Assembly: GCF_018919145.1 (NCBI RefSeq)
Contig: NZ_JAHLQJ010000010.1
Location: forward strand, 62,001 to 126,000
Direction: 5' to 3'
Length of the DNA: 64,000 bases
Source: Paenibacillus brevis
GTDB taxonomy: Bacteria; Bacillota; Bacilli; Paenibacillales; Paenibacillaceae
Shown here: piece after piece, positions 7,340 through 15,543 of the stretch
Layout: each line of letters begins with the position of its first letter
Position numbering within the stretch: position 1 is the stretch's first letter
Notes under the pieces: model-generated
Seen by the model: the letters and a program-made list of their open reading frames with translations, nothing else
Told to the model about the DNA's origin: nothing
Database searches by the model: none
Made by a program: the position numbers and the translations under genes

Positions 7340-8254
7340 ATGGCGAGCCCCCAGAAGGAAAATGGCTTCACTTCGATCGCTCATGAGATTTTAGATGAGA
7401 TATGTCGGTACAAGTTCAATGGGGCTCAACTCCGGATTGTTTTGAAGGTTTGGCGTCTGACATACGGCTACAACCGTAAAGATCATGATTTTTCAATATC
7501 CTTCCTGTGCGAGTGTACCGGACTGTCAGACCGAACCATCAAAAAAGAAATCAAGTCCCTTCTTGACCTTAATGTACTGATTGAAACGAAGAAAGCCACA
7601 CGCTCTAATTCGAGAAGGTTGTCATTCAACAAAGATTACGAAAGTTGGATACTCGGCAGAAGTGGTGGTGATGAGGTGCCAGAACAAATGGACCTGTTTG
7701 AAGAGCTTGAGGTGAACAGTTCTTCACCTGATTCAAACCCGAATGAGGTGAACTATACTTCCCCTCATCAGGTGAACGATACTTCACCTAATAGCCATTA
7801 TGAGGTGAACGATAGTTCCCCCATAAATAGATATAAAGATTTAAAGATAAGTATTAAAGATAAATATGCTCTCTTTGAAAAATTCTATGAAATCTATCCA
7901 AGGAGAATCAGCAAGAAGAAAGCTGAGGAATCCTGGAAGAGATTATGCAATCAAAAGGACTTCGATCCAATCCGAGCACTTGAGCAAACACAGAACTTCG
8001 CAGACACCTGTAAGCTGCTTGAAACGGAAACAAAGTTCATCGCCTACCCAGCCACCTTTTTAAACCAAAAACGATATGAGGATTATTGGATGGTTGACCC
8101 TGAAGGTCTGGTAGGGACTAAAACGGCAGAAAAGAAGCGCACGGGCAGCGCACTCGATGAATTATTAAGAAAGGAGATGGATGCCAGTGGAGCGGGCAGG
8201 CGTGATAGCACTGATGAGGTACATCTCGGGGGCTTACCGGAATTTTGTGATTGA
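7340..8254 (+). CDS. Phage replication initiator (replication protein O / DnaD-like)
   Basis: A 304-residue initiator. The N-terminal 100 residues (FTSIAHEILDEICRYK, LRIVLKVWRLTYGYNRKDHD, CTGLSDRTIKKEIKSL) form the winged-helix origin-binding domain of phage replication proteins O. A linker at about residues 120-160 is made of repeats of the type EVNxxSP. The C-terminal part (IYPRRISKKKAEESWKRL) resembles the helicase-recruiting region of phage initiators. The repeats are encoded by four iteron-like DNA repeats (7709-7825) followed by an AT-rich tract, as in lambda O where the origin lies inside the gene. The helicase loader gene overlaps its 3' end. Confidence 0.82.
   Translation: MASPQKENGFTSIAHEILDEICRYKFNGAQLRIVLKVWRLTYGYNRKDHDFSISFLCECTGLSDRTIKKEIKSLLDLNVLIETKKATRSNSRRLSFNKDYESWILGRSGGDEVPEQMDLFEELEVNSSSPDSNPNEVNYTSPHQVNDTSPNSHYEVNDSSPINRYKDLKISIKDKYALFEKFYEIYPRRISKKKAEESWKRLCNQKDFDPIRALEQTQNFADTCKLLETETKFIAYPATFLNQKRYEDYWMVDPEGLVGTKTAEKKRTGSALDELLRKEMDASGAGRRDSTDEVHLGGLPEFCD
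7709..7872 (+). other. Putative phage replication origin: four iterons plus AT-rich tract
   Basis: Four imperfect 24-bp repeats start at 7709, 7745, 7769 and 7802. Each contains GGTGAAC followed 5-6 nt later by TTC(A/C)CC, so each is itself a partial inverted repeat. Immediately after them, 7822-7872 is nearly all A/T (for example GATATAAAGATTTAAAGATA), a good DNA-unwinding element. The layout copies lambdoid origins, where the initiator gene contains the iterons it binds. Origin activity is inferred. Confidence 0.6.
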
Positions 8255-8558
8255 AGACAGCGAAATGGAGGGGACGATTGGAGTCTGGATGGATATCCTC
8301 CAGGACATCCCATTCCAAATCGCATTGGAGCGGACGCGAGACCTTTGCCGAACAAAGATTGAATTTGCACCAACTCCAGCTGAAATCTACCAAGCTTGCC
8401 TCGAAAGCCATTCCTTTTATGAACTCCAGCGCATCGAAGAGCAGCAGGAATTACTGGAACTCCAGCAATACAATGAGCAAGCAGTACCCATGCCAGACCA
8501 TATCCGCGAACGGCTGGAGCGGCGTGTGAAACGGACGGTGAACAACAATGAGTCTTGA
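8181..8558 (+). CDS. Helicase loader/inhibitor, G39P-like
   Basis: A 125-residue protein whose N-terminal 70 residues (VIALMRYISGAYRNF, GVWMDILQDIPFQIA, FAPTPAEIYQACL) match the layout of the phage SPP1 G39P-type loader/inhibitor of replicative helicase. Such proteins hold the DnaB-type helicase inactive and deliver it to the initiator. AAGGAG lies 4 nt before the ATG at 8181; the GTG at 8187 is an alternative start. It overlaps the initiator by 74 nt and the helicase gene by 11 nt, so the initiator-loader-helicase trio is translationally coupled. The C-terminal third is Gln/Glu-rich and probably flexible. Confidence 0.75.
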   Translation: MPVERAGVIALMRYISGAYRNFVIEDSEMEGTIGVWMDILQDIPFQIALERTRDLCRTKIEFAPTPAEIYQACLESHSFYELQRIEEQQELLELQQYNEQAVPMPDHIRERLERRVKRTVNNNES

Positions 8559-9906
8559 GGCAGAACAGGCGTTACTAGGGGCGCTGCTACAAAAACACGA
8601 TCTCATGGATGACTGTCTTCTGAGTCCGGATGAGTTTGATCCAGATGGACCTAACGGGATGGTTATGAAGGCCCTCAGGTGGGCCCATGAAAACTTGGCA
8701 GATAAGCCTGGAGTCAAGAACCCTTTTGACCCACTTGTACTAGCAGAGCATTGGGGGAACAACCTCGCGAAGATCGGCGGTATAACCTATTTGATGCAGT
8801 TGCGGAACTCGGTGCCAACTCTCTCTAACTTCGATGAGTACCAGCGGATCATTCAGGCGGCTAACATACAGCGCCGTGCATCAACTGCCCTAAAGGATGC
8901 CCTGGCAGCTGGAGAGGTTAACCTAACCTTTGTCAAAGAACAGATGGAGCGGCTGCAGGAATTGCAAAGTCGAGGTACAGCAGACGGATGGGAGTTTGTT
9001 GCTGACGTGCTGGATGGTCATCACAGGGAGATCATGGATAGGGGATCCCGAAGCGGTATAACTGGGGCTACGACAGCGAGCAAAGAACTCGATGAAATGG
9101 GCAGTGGTCATCAAAGAGGAGACCTCACCATTGTTGCTGCCCGTCCAAGTGTCGGAAAAACTGCCTACATCGTGAATGATTCCAAATCTGCTGCTATGTC
9201 CGGATGGACCGTCGGAATGTTCTCGGCAGAGATGAAATCTATCGATGTTGCCGAGCGCTACATTTGCGACCTGAGCGGTATTGATGCCCGTAAGGTACAA
9301 AAGGGTAGACTTACGGAAAACGATTGGGACAGCTACAGCAAGGCGCTTGACCTACTCGACCAGCTGCCTATCTACATTGACGACACGCCTGGTATGACCA
9401 TGGAGTACATCTGGCGACAAACTAAGGCTATGAAAAAGAAACACCCTAACTTGATCATCTATGTGGATTACCTTCAGTTGATCGAGACGGAGAAGAAATT
9501 TACTCAGACGACCGACCGGGTCAACCATGTATCCAAGCAGCTCAAGCGACTAGCAAAAACCTTTGATGTGCCTGTGGTTGCAATTAGTTCCGTAGGCCGT
9601 AAGTGTGAGGAACGTAATGATAAGCGTCCGATGATGTCAGACCTAAGGGAATCTGGCAATATCGAATTCGATGCCGACGTGGTCATCTTCCTTTATCGGG
9701 ATGATTACTACTACCCGGATACGCCGTGGAAAGGAATTATCGAGCTGATTGTAGCTAAAGGTCGAAAGATTGGGACCGGCACTATTCAGATGTTCTTCAA
9801 CCGGAAAAACGGACGCTTCGCTGATCTGACCGAAGAGAACAAGGAGCAACTACGTGAGAAGGTGAGAGACTATGAGCAGCAACGGAAGAGTAATAAGGGA
9901 CGATGA
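8548..9906 (+). CDS. dnaB: Phage replicative DNA helicase (DnaB family)
   Basis: A 452-residue hexameric-helicase protein. The N-terminal domain opens SLEAEQALLGALLQ. The RecA-like core has Walker A (ARPSVGKTAYI, about residues 198-208), Walker B (LIIYVDYLQLI, about residue 305) and the late DLRESGNIEFDADVV motif typical of DnaB. It unwinds DNA at the phage replication fork after loading by the preceding gene product. The ATG overlaps the loader gene by 11 nt. Length matches bacterial DnaB (about 450 residues). Confidence 0.95.
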   Translation: MSLEAEQALLGALLQKHDLMDDCLLSPDEFDPDGPNGMVMKALRWAHENLADKPGVKNPFDPLVLAEHWGNNLAKIGGITYLMQLRNSVPTLSNFDEYQRIIQAANIQRRASTALKDALAAGEVNLTFVKEQMERLQELQSRGTADGWEFVADVLDGHHREIMDRGSRSGITGATTASKELDEMGSGHQRGDLTIVAARPSVGKTAYIVNDSKSAAMSGWTVGMFSAEMKSIDVAERYICDLSGIDARKVQKGRLTENDWDSYSKALDLLDQLPIYIDDTPGMTMEYIWRQTKAMKKKHPNLIIYVDYLQLIETEKKFTQTTDRVNHVSKQLKRLAKTFDVPVVAISSVGRKCEERNDKRPMMSDLRESGNIEFDADVVIFLYRDDYYYPDTPWKGIIELIVAKGRKIGTGTIQMFFNRKNGRFADLTEENKEQLREKVRDYEQQRKSNKGR

Positions 9907-10246
9907 AGAATACCAGCGGGCAGAAGATGCGAAATTCAAACTGGCGGCAGAATTGGATGATCCACTCAGCCTATCGCCCGAAGAACGAAAGCGGAAGATG
10001 GCCATTTATGATCGGACGGTTGCACTAATGCTCAAATATGACCGCGGTCGCCGGGTTCAGAGTTTCCCGGGTCTTCGGGAGCAATATGACCGGCTGGGAT
10101 GGGAATATCAGGAGTTTGACAAGCAGATTGCAGAGCAAGCACCGCCCAAATCGCCTCCAGCGACTCCCAAACTGCCGCCACCACCAGAACCAAAGCAAGA
10201 CCTACCAAAACCCAAGCCGAGCGCATCGGCGTGGCTGGATGATTAA
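9872..10246 (+). CDS. Hypothetical phage protein with proline-rich C-terminus (124 aa)
   Basis: Unrecognised 124-residue protein overlapping the helicase gene by 35 nt. Residues 1-85 are charged and helical (EEYQRAEDAKFKLAAELDD); the last 40 are Pro/Lys-rich (PPKSPPATPKLPPPPEP) ending SASAWLDD. The proline stretch suggests an extended linker to a short acidic tip. GAGAAGGTGAGAGACT precedes the ATG. It lies between replication genes and may bind a replisome component, but that is inference from position. Confidence 0.55.
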   Translation: MSSNGRVIRDDEEYQRAEDAKFKLAAELDDPLSLSPEERKRKMAIYDRTVALMLKYDRGRRVQSFPGLREQYDRLGWEYQEFDKQIAEQAPPKSPPATPKLPPPPEPKQDLPKPKPSASAWLDD

Positions 10247-10264
10247 GAGAGGAAGGTGTAAAAC

Positions 10265-10936
10265 ATGCCATTTTACGATGAAGATTTCTATTGCGAACCC
10301 AGCGAGTTCGAGCGGCAGATAGATGAGTTTAAGCAATCCCTCATGAAATCGGTGCGGGATGAATACAAGGCTGAAATGGAACTGCTGCGGAAGGAAAATG
10401 AAGAACTCCAAGAATTCAAAAAACGCAAGACGGAGATGGAAGCGGAGCATGTTCGAGCCCTTAGTATAGTTCAATCAGAAAAACGTGACCTTGAAAACAG
10501 ATTAAAGAGAATGAGGTTGACGGAATTACTGGGTGAAAATTTACTCATCGGTTGGTTTCCGAGCAGTCAGGACAACAAGAAGCCTAAATGCGATAAATGT
10601 GATGAGCATCGCCGGATTCATTATAAAACTCCTAGCGGAAGATCGGAACACGAAATGTGCGAATGTTCAAAGTCAGTACGATCTTATAAACCAGAGGAAA
10701 TAGAATGCTATAAATTCTATCAATCGAAAAACAGTTGGGGAGGAGACTATCCGACCGTATCGCTCTACTACCAGCGCAAAGTTGAACAGGAATATGATTC
10801 GTTTGAAGCGCGCAGAGAACCATTTGGCGGCGAACCATTTGAAAAAGTATCGCGTTGGAATGTCGTATTTAATAGTCAAGTAGAATGTCAAAAATACTGC
10901 GACTGGCTCACTGCAAAGGAGGCTGAGAAGTCATGA
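10265..10936 (+). CDS. Hypothetical coiled-coil/zinc-binding phage protein (223 aa)
   Basis: A 223-residue protein of unknown function. Residues 10-90 form a long charged coiled coil (EYKAEMELLRKENEELQEF). After it, CDKCDEH and EMCECSK at about residues 108-135 provide a Cys/His cluster compatible with a zinc site. The C-terminal part is aromatic and mixed-charge. AGAGAGGAAGGTGTAAAAC precedes the ATG, and the last bases overlap the clamp gene by 4 nt (ATGA), so it is coupled with the phage clamp. Confidence 0.6.
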   Translation: MPFYDEDFYCEPSEFERQIDEFKQSLMKSVRDEYKAEMELLRKENEELQEFKKRKTEMEAEHVRALSIVQSEKRDLENRLKRMRLTELLGENLLIGWFPSSQDNKKPKCDKCDEHRRIHYKTPSGRSEHEMCECSKSVRSYKPEEIECYKFYQSKNSWGGDYPTVSLYYQRKVEQEYDSFEARREPFGGEPFEKVSRWNVVFNSQVECQKYCDWLTAKEAEKS

Positions 10937-12072
10937 AAATCACCATCCTGAAGCATTGGCTCAACGAAGCCATGCAGCACGTATCCAAGGCGATCAATGG
11001 CAAGAACACCCTACCAATCCTATCTGGCATCAAAATGGATGTCACGGCACAAGGCGTCACGCTCACGGCGAGTGACGTTGAAACGACCATTCAGGCGACC
11101 ATCCCGGCAGCGACAGAGGACGGCGCTCAGATTGTAACCGTGGATGAGCCTGGCAGCGTGGTGCTTCCGGCGAAGCTCTTGGTCGAGATGATTAAAAAGC
11201 TCCCTAAAGAGGAGGTCCACATCGAGACTGAGGTCGGATTCGCTGCCCTACTCAAGTCAGGCAAGACCAAAATCAACATGGTCGGGATGGATCCGGAGGA
11301 GTTCCCGGCGGTACCGGCGCTCACGGAAGAGCGGTCCTTTACCATCGCCGGCGCAGATATCCGGGACATGATCAAGGAGACGGTCTTCGCGGTATCGACA
11401 AGTGAGCAGTCTCCCATCCTCACGGGCGTGCTATGGCAGCTTGAGCCATCCAAGCTCACTCTGCTGGCTACAGACCGTCACCGGCTGGCTCAGACGGCCG
11501 CAGAGGTCGGCGACGGGGACAATGCACCTATCAAGTTCGTTGTCTCCGGTAAGATGCTCAACGAGCTCATTAAGGTGATCCCGGATAAAGGTGACGTCGA
11601 GATCACAGCCACTCAATCCCAAGTCCTCTTCGAATTCGGGCGTACTCGCCTGTACTGTCGGATACTGGACGGCACTTATCCTGATACATCTAAAATCATA
11701 CCGACTGCCTTTAAGAGTGAGCTGGTGGTGAGCACGAAGGCGATTAATGCAGCAATTGACCGGGCGTTTCTCTTGGCCCGGGAAGAGAAGACCAACATTG
11801 TTCGACTTGAGACAGTTGAGGACAACGCGGTAACGGTCAGTTCAAACTCATCCGGACTTGGATCAGTGAGTGAGCAACTGGAGGCCGAGAGCATCACCGG
11901 CGATCCTGTCCGCATCTCCTTCAACTCCAAGTACATGCTGGATGTCCTGAAGGTCATCGACAGCGACCAGATCAACATCGGATTTACTGGACCAATGCAG
12001 CCGATCATCATCAAACCTGTTGATGGCAAAGACAGCCTGTACCTGATCCTGCCGTATAGGACGTCGAACTGA
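10933..12072 (+). CDS. dnaN: Phage-encoded DNA polymerase III beta sliding clamp
   Basis: A 379-residue beta clamp. The opening MKITILKHWLNEAMQHVSKA, the NTLPILSGIK strand, the DVETTIQA motif and the C-terminal QPIIIKPVDGKDSLYLILPYR are standard for DnaN, with three tandem clamp folds over the usual length. The clamp is a dimeric ring tethering polymerases and repair enzymes to DNA. Its place among phage replication genes shows it is phage-borne and not the chromosomal dnaN next to dnaA. Several neighbours end in QxxLF-type peptides that could dock on it. Its codon use looks more GC-rich than that of adjacent phage genes. Confidence 0.95.
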   Translation: MKITILKHWLNEAMQHVSKAINGKNTLPILSGIKMDVTAQGVTLTASDVETTIQATIPAATEDGAQIVTVDEPGSVVLPAKLLVEMIKKLPKEEVHIETEVGFAALLKSGKTKINMVGMDPEEFPAVPALTEERSFTIAGADIRDMIKETVFAVSTSEQSPILTGVLWQLEPSKLTLLATDRHRLAQTAAEVGDGDNAPIKFVVSGKMLNELIKVIPDKGDVEITATQSQVLFEFGRTRLYCRILDGTYPDTSKIIPTAFKSELVVSTKAINAAIDRAFLLAREEKTNIVRLETVEDNAVTVSSNSSGLGSVSEQLEAESITGDPVRISFNSKYMLDVLKVIDSDQINIGFTGPMQPIIIKPVDGKDSLYLILPYRTSN

Positions 12073-12073
12073 C

Positions 12074-12754
12074 ATGCGTTTCGTGGGCGTCGACCCGGCG
12101 ACTACAACCGGGGTGGTTATCCTAGACGCAGACGGAAATCCGATCTTGGAGACGGTGATCAAAGGTAAGGGCAAGAGCGCTCCCGGCGGCATTACTCAGG
12201 AGCAAAGGGTGTCACTTGAAAACCAGCTGTACAAGATCCTGCAGCCGGGCGACCAAGTTATGAAGGAGGGTATAGCTAACGGCAGCCAGATGCTCATCAC
12301 GACAGCAAAAATTCACGGCGGGATAGAGAGCATGATTACTCGAAAGGGACTCGAGTTTGATGAGATTGCTCCCCTCGCAGTTAAAAAGTTTGTGAATGTC
12401 GCTAGTTGGGTAGGTGAGCCAGGCAAGAAGGCACTCCTCAAAGGCAAGGACAAGAAGCAGGCGGTAGCTGCTGCGGCACTCGAGCATTTTGGATACCAGC
12501 ACATCAGCAATGACGTGGTGGACGCCTACATCATTGCCAAGATTGCCGAGGCAGTGTACCAAGTCCGAAACAAGGTGAAGATTCTGGAGGACTTTGACCT
12601 GATCTATCAGCGAGAAGTCATATGGTCCATCATCGATCCGGACGGCTACAAAGAGTACGTGAATACGCCAAAACCAAAAACGAGCAAACGCCGGGGGAAG
12701 CCTGCGGCGACGGATAGTCATACCCAAAATACAGAACAGACGTGCTTATTTTAG
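12074..12754 (+). CDS. RuvC-like Holliday junction resolvase / RNase H-fold nuclease
   Basis: A 226-residue protein with an RNase H-fold opening (MRFVGVDPATTTGVVILD; catalytic Asp7), a mid-domain Glu (VMKEGIANG) and a C-terminal SNDVVDAYIIAKIAEA acidic motif as in RuvC-type resolvases. Such enzymes cut branched DNA made by recombination or replication. The tail is Lys/Pro-rich and ends QTCLF, a match to the QxxLF clamp-binding peptide, attractive because the phage clamp gene is one base upstream. The start ATG immediately follows the dnaN stop. Confidence 0.75.
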   Translation: MRFVGVDPATTTGVVILDADGNPILETVIKGKGKSAPGGITQEQRVSLENQLYKILQPGDQVMKEGIANGSQMLITTAKIHGGIESMITRKGLEFDEIAPLAVKKFVNVASWVGEPGKKALLKGKDKKQAVAAAALEHFGYQHISNDVVDAYIIAKIAEAVYQVRNKVKILEDFDLIYQREVIWSIIDPDGYKEYVNTPKPKTSKRRGKPAATDSHTQNTEQTCLF

Positions 12755-12772
12755 GCGAAAGGAGGGTCTAAA

Positions 12773-13300
12773 TTGGCAGGAAAGCAATATTTGGATGCTG
12801 ATCACTATGAGAAGAAGTTGGCGAGAGTCATGGAAAGATTAGGAGCCGAAGAGCACAACTTCGATTGGGGCCGGCACGGTGGCTGGGTGGAGTTCCGCTA
12901 TCGCGAGCAACTATATCGCTTCGATCATTCGGTTGAAAAGGCACGGGCCAAAGGACAAAACATTCGGTACGGCAGCGACGCCTTCGCGCAGATTGTTTTG
13001 GCACTGGAAGACTTATCCCGGCTAGTTGAGCGAGGATTATACGACCTTCAAAACTGGATCGAGGGAATGAAGTTCCTTCCACCGCCGCCAACAGTCCCGG
13101 ATTGCTTTAAAAAAATGGGTTTTGAGCGTATCCCAACCTTGGAAGAAGTGGATAGACGATACCGGCATTTGGCAAAGCGCTGGCACCCAGACTTACTCAA
13201 AGATGACGGAACTGCATTTAAGGAGTTGCATCAGACTACAGAGCAGGCCAAGAGGTACCTTCAGGAAGGAGAGGGTGACCATGCCCGAACTCGACTTTGA
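12773..13300 (+). CDS. Phage J-domain (DnaJ-like) protein
   Basis: A 175-residue protein starting TTG behind AAAGGAGGGTCTAAA. The N-terminal two-thirds are unrecognised (FDWGRHGGWVEFRYR). The C-terminal third is a J-domain: IPTLEEVDRRYRHLAKRWHPDLL, with the HPD tripeptide near residue 137, followed by the AFKELHQTTEQAKRYL helix. J-domains stimulate the ATPase of DnaK-type chaperones. In a replication module this suggests remodelling of the initiator-helicase complex by host DnaK, as in lambda; that role is inference. The next gene overlaps its end by 20 nt. Confidence 0.78.
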   Translation: MAGKQYLDADHYEKKLARVMERLGAEEHNFDWGRHGGWVEFRYREQLYRFDHSVEKARAKGQNIRYGSDAFAQIVLALEDLSRLVERGLYDLQNWIEGMKFLPPPPTVPDCFKKMGFERIPTLEEVDRRYRHLAKRWHPDLLKDDGTAFKELHQTTEQAKRYLQEGEGDHARTRL

Positions 13301-13715
13301 AACCAAGGACTTGCTGCACCAACTGCAGGAAGATGGGTTTATCACCCGGAGAGAGCGCGAAGTCATTACCAAGCTCTTTACAACTCCATCCCGCAAAGAG
13401 GCAGCCAGAAGACTCGGGATTGAGCGCGGCTCGTTTAACCACCTAATTTACAAGTTGGTTACGGACCATGTGCTGATCCGCATCAGAAAAAATGAACTGG
13501 TCTTAAACAGTGACCCATCGTCGATCAAGCGAAATGCATCTTACGTGCTACCTCCTCCGGAAGAGGTCCCGTTGGTCATGTCGGACGCCGAACGCAAGTG
13601 GATGATTGAGAACTACGACAGCACCAATCGGACGCAGGCGGCGAAGGCGTTGAAGCGCAGCAAGTATGACATTAACCGGATGGCGCTGGCATTGAAGCTG
13701 GACCGGAAGAATTGA
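13281..13715 (+). CDS. Double helix-turn-helix phage regulator (144 aa)
   Basis: The frame is open from 13122, but GAAGGAGAGGGTGACC precedes the ATG at 13281, which fixes the start. The 144-residue product has one HTH-like segment at about residues 20-55 (TPSRKEAARRLGIERGSFNHL) and a second at 105-140 (STNRTQAAKALKRSKYDINRM). Both look like DNA-binding motifs, so a transcription regulator or DNA-binding accessory protein is likely. The linker is Pro-rich. It overlaps the J-domain gene by 20 nt and precedes the cytosine methyltransferase by 13 nt. Confidence 0.65.
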   Translation: MPELDFETKDLLHQLQEDGFITRREREVITKLFTTPSRKEAARRLGIERGSFNHLIYKLVTDHVLIRIRKNELVLNSDPSSIKRNASYVLPPPEEVPLVMSDAERKWMIENYDSTNRTQAAKALKRSKYDINRMALALKLDRKN

Positions 13716-13728
13716 GGGGGAAGAGAGC

Positions 13729-15543
13729 ATGCGAGAAATCATAGTAGACAATTTCGCCGGCGGGGGCGGAGCTTCCACCGGAATCGAATTAGCCACAGGG
13801 CGCAGTGTAGACATTGCCATTAATCACGACCCGGCAGCTATAGCCATGCACCGTGCAAACCATCCAGAGACGGAACACTATTGCGAGTCCGTATGGGATG
13901 TTGATCCGAGGTCAGCGGCTGCTGGAAGGCCAATAGGCCTGGCGTGGTTCTCGCCGGACTGCAAACACTTCTCCAAGGCCAAGGGCGGAAAGCCCGTGGA
14001 AAAGAAAATCCGTGGCCTGGCGTGGATCGTGTTGAAGTGGGCAGGAAAGGTACGACCTCGAGTCATTATCCTTGAAAATGTCGAGGAATTCAAAACTTGG
14101 GGACCGGTTCGCAAAGGTCGCCCAGTAAAAAGCAAAAAGGGTCAGACCTATGAGCACTGGAAATCTCAACTCGAAAACCTTGGATACAAGGTGGAGAGCC
14201 GGGAACTGCGGGCATGCGATTATGGCGCCCCGACTATCCGTAAACGGTTTTTCTTGGTCGCCCGCCGAGACGGTCGCCCGATAGTCTGGCCAGAACCGAC
14301 ACACGGTGACCCAGAGAGCGAAGAGGTAAAGAGCGGAAAGCTTAAGCCGTGGCGGACAGCTGCGGAGATCATTGACTGGTCGATTCCGTGCCCGAGCATT
14401 TTTGAGCGCAAGAAGCCTCTGGCCGAAAATACTATGCGCCGGATTGCACGGGGAATCCAGCGGTTCGTGATCGATAATCCACGTCCTTTCATAGTTAGAA
14501 TCGGCCAAACTGGTTTTGGTGGCGACAGGTTGCAATATCAGTTGGAGGATCCACTGACCACAGTCACTACAAAGGCGGAGCACCTACTTGTTACTCCCAT
14601 TCTTGGGGTAAACACATCTGGTCATCCCGGTAGCTCGCCAGATGAACCGCTGCGAACTATCACAACAGGTAATCATCATATGGTCGTCAGTCCTACGCTG
14701 ATAGAGATCGGTTACGGTGAGGGACCGGGACAAGCTCCTAGGGCTCCTGGGTTACAAAAGCCTCTCGGGACAGTGGTGTCAGGAGGAAGAAAGCATGCAC
14801 TTGTTGAGGCGGTGCTTGCCGTCCCGCATATTACCAAGTTTCGGGGAGGTGCGGTGGGGCATTCGGTAGATGAACCGCTGCATACAGTGACCAGCGGCGC
14901 CGGATCTGCTCGGCCCGCAGGTGCCGCTCATGCAATGGGGATGGTTACCGCGTTCTTGGCCAAACACTACGGCGGAAACTACACGGGACCAGGCGCTGAT
15001 TTGCAGGAGCCAGCGCCGACAGTAACAACCGTCGATCATAACGCACTGGTCACATCACATCTGGTCAAGCTGCGCGGGACCTGCCAGGACGGCCAGCCTG
15101 TTACCGAGCCGATGCCAACCATCACAGCTGGCGGTCTGCACGTCGGAGAGGTCCGAGCCTTCTTGCTCAAGTATTACGGCAGTGCCGACAACGGACAGCA
15201 GTTGGATGAGCCACTGCACACCGTCACAACAAAAGACCGGTTTGGGCTGGTCACGGTGGAGGGCGTTGATTATCAGATCGTTGATATCGGCATGAGGATG
15301 CTTGAGCCACATGAACTGTTTGCAGCGCAGGGATTTCCAGCAAAATACATTATCGACGTGGATGCTGACGGGAAGAAGTATCCCAAGAGCGCTCAGGTTG
15401 CCCGCTGTGGCAATGCAGTACCGCCGCCATTCGCTGAGGCGCTGGTCCGTTCAAACCTTCCGGAGATGTGCGTGGGGTCAGGCCAGACTTTGGCATTGGA
15501 ACGTTACAAGCCAGCAGTTGGGCAGGTGGCATTCAGCCTATGA
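13729..15543 (+). CDS. DNA cytosine-5 methyltransferase (Dcm family) with internal repeats
   Basis: A 604-residue C5 methyltransferase. SAM-binding motif FAGGGGASTGIE is at residues 9-20, the catalytic Cys lies in SPDCKHFSKA near residue 75, ENVEEF (motif VI) near 115, and RCGNAVPPPFAEALV near the C-terminus. It methylates cytosine C5 in phage or host DNA. Between about residues 270 and 515 there are seven repeats built on (D/E)PxxTVTT followed by beta-rich segments, in the place where the target-recognition domain lies; this explains the length above the usual 330-450. GAGGGGGAAGAGAGC precedes the ATG. It overlaps the next methyltransferase by 4 nt (ATGA). Confidence 0.9.
   Translation: MREIIVDNFAGGGGASTGIELATGRSVDIAINHDPAAIAMHRANHPETEHYCESVWDVDPRSAAAGRPIGLAWFSPDCKHFSKAKGGKPVEKKIRGLAWIVLKWAGKVRPRVIILENVEEFKTWGPVRKGRPVKSKKGQTYEHWKSQLENLGYKVESRELRACDYGAPTIRKRFFLVARRDGRPIVWPEPTHGDPESEEVKSGKLKPWRTAAEIIDWSIPCPSIFERKKPLAENTMRRIARGIQRFVIDNPRPFIVRIGQTGFGGDRLQYQLEDPLTTVTTKAEHLLVTPILGVNTSGHPGSSPDEPLRTITTGNHHMVVSPTLIEIGYGEGPGQAPRAPGLQKPLGTVVSGGRKHALVEAVLAVPHITKFRGGAVGHSVDEPLHTVTSGAGSARPAGAAHAMGMVTAFLAKHYGGNYTGPGADLQEPAPTVTTVDHNALVTSHLVKLRGTCQDGQPVTEPMPTITAGGLHVGEVRAFLLKYYGSADNGQQLDEPLHTVTTKDRFGLVTVEGVDYQIVDIGMRMLEPHELFAAQGFPAKYIIDVDADGKKYPKSAQVARCGNAVPPPFAEALVRSNLPEMCVGSGQTLALERYKPAVGQVAFSL

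Noticed and set aside
13912..14583. 223-codon minus-strand ORF opposite the cytosine methyltransferase
   Set aside because: Antisense to conserved methyltransferase motifs; no start signal.
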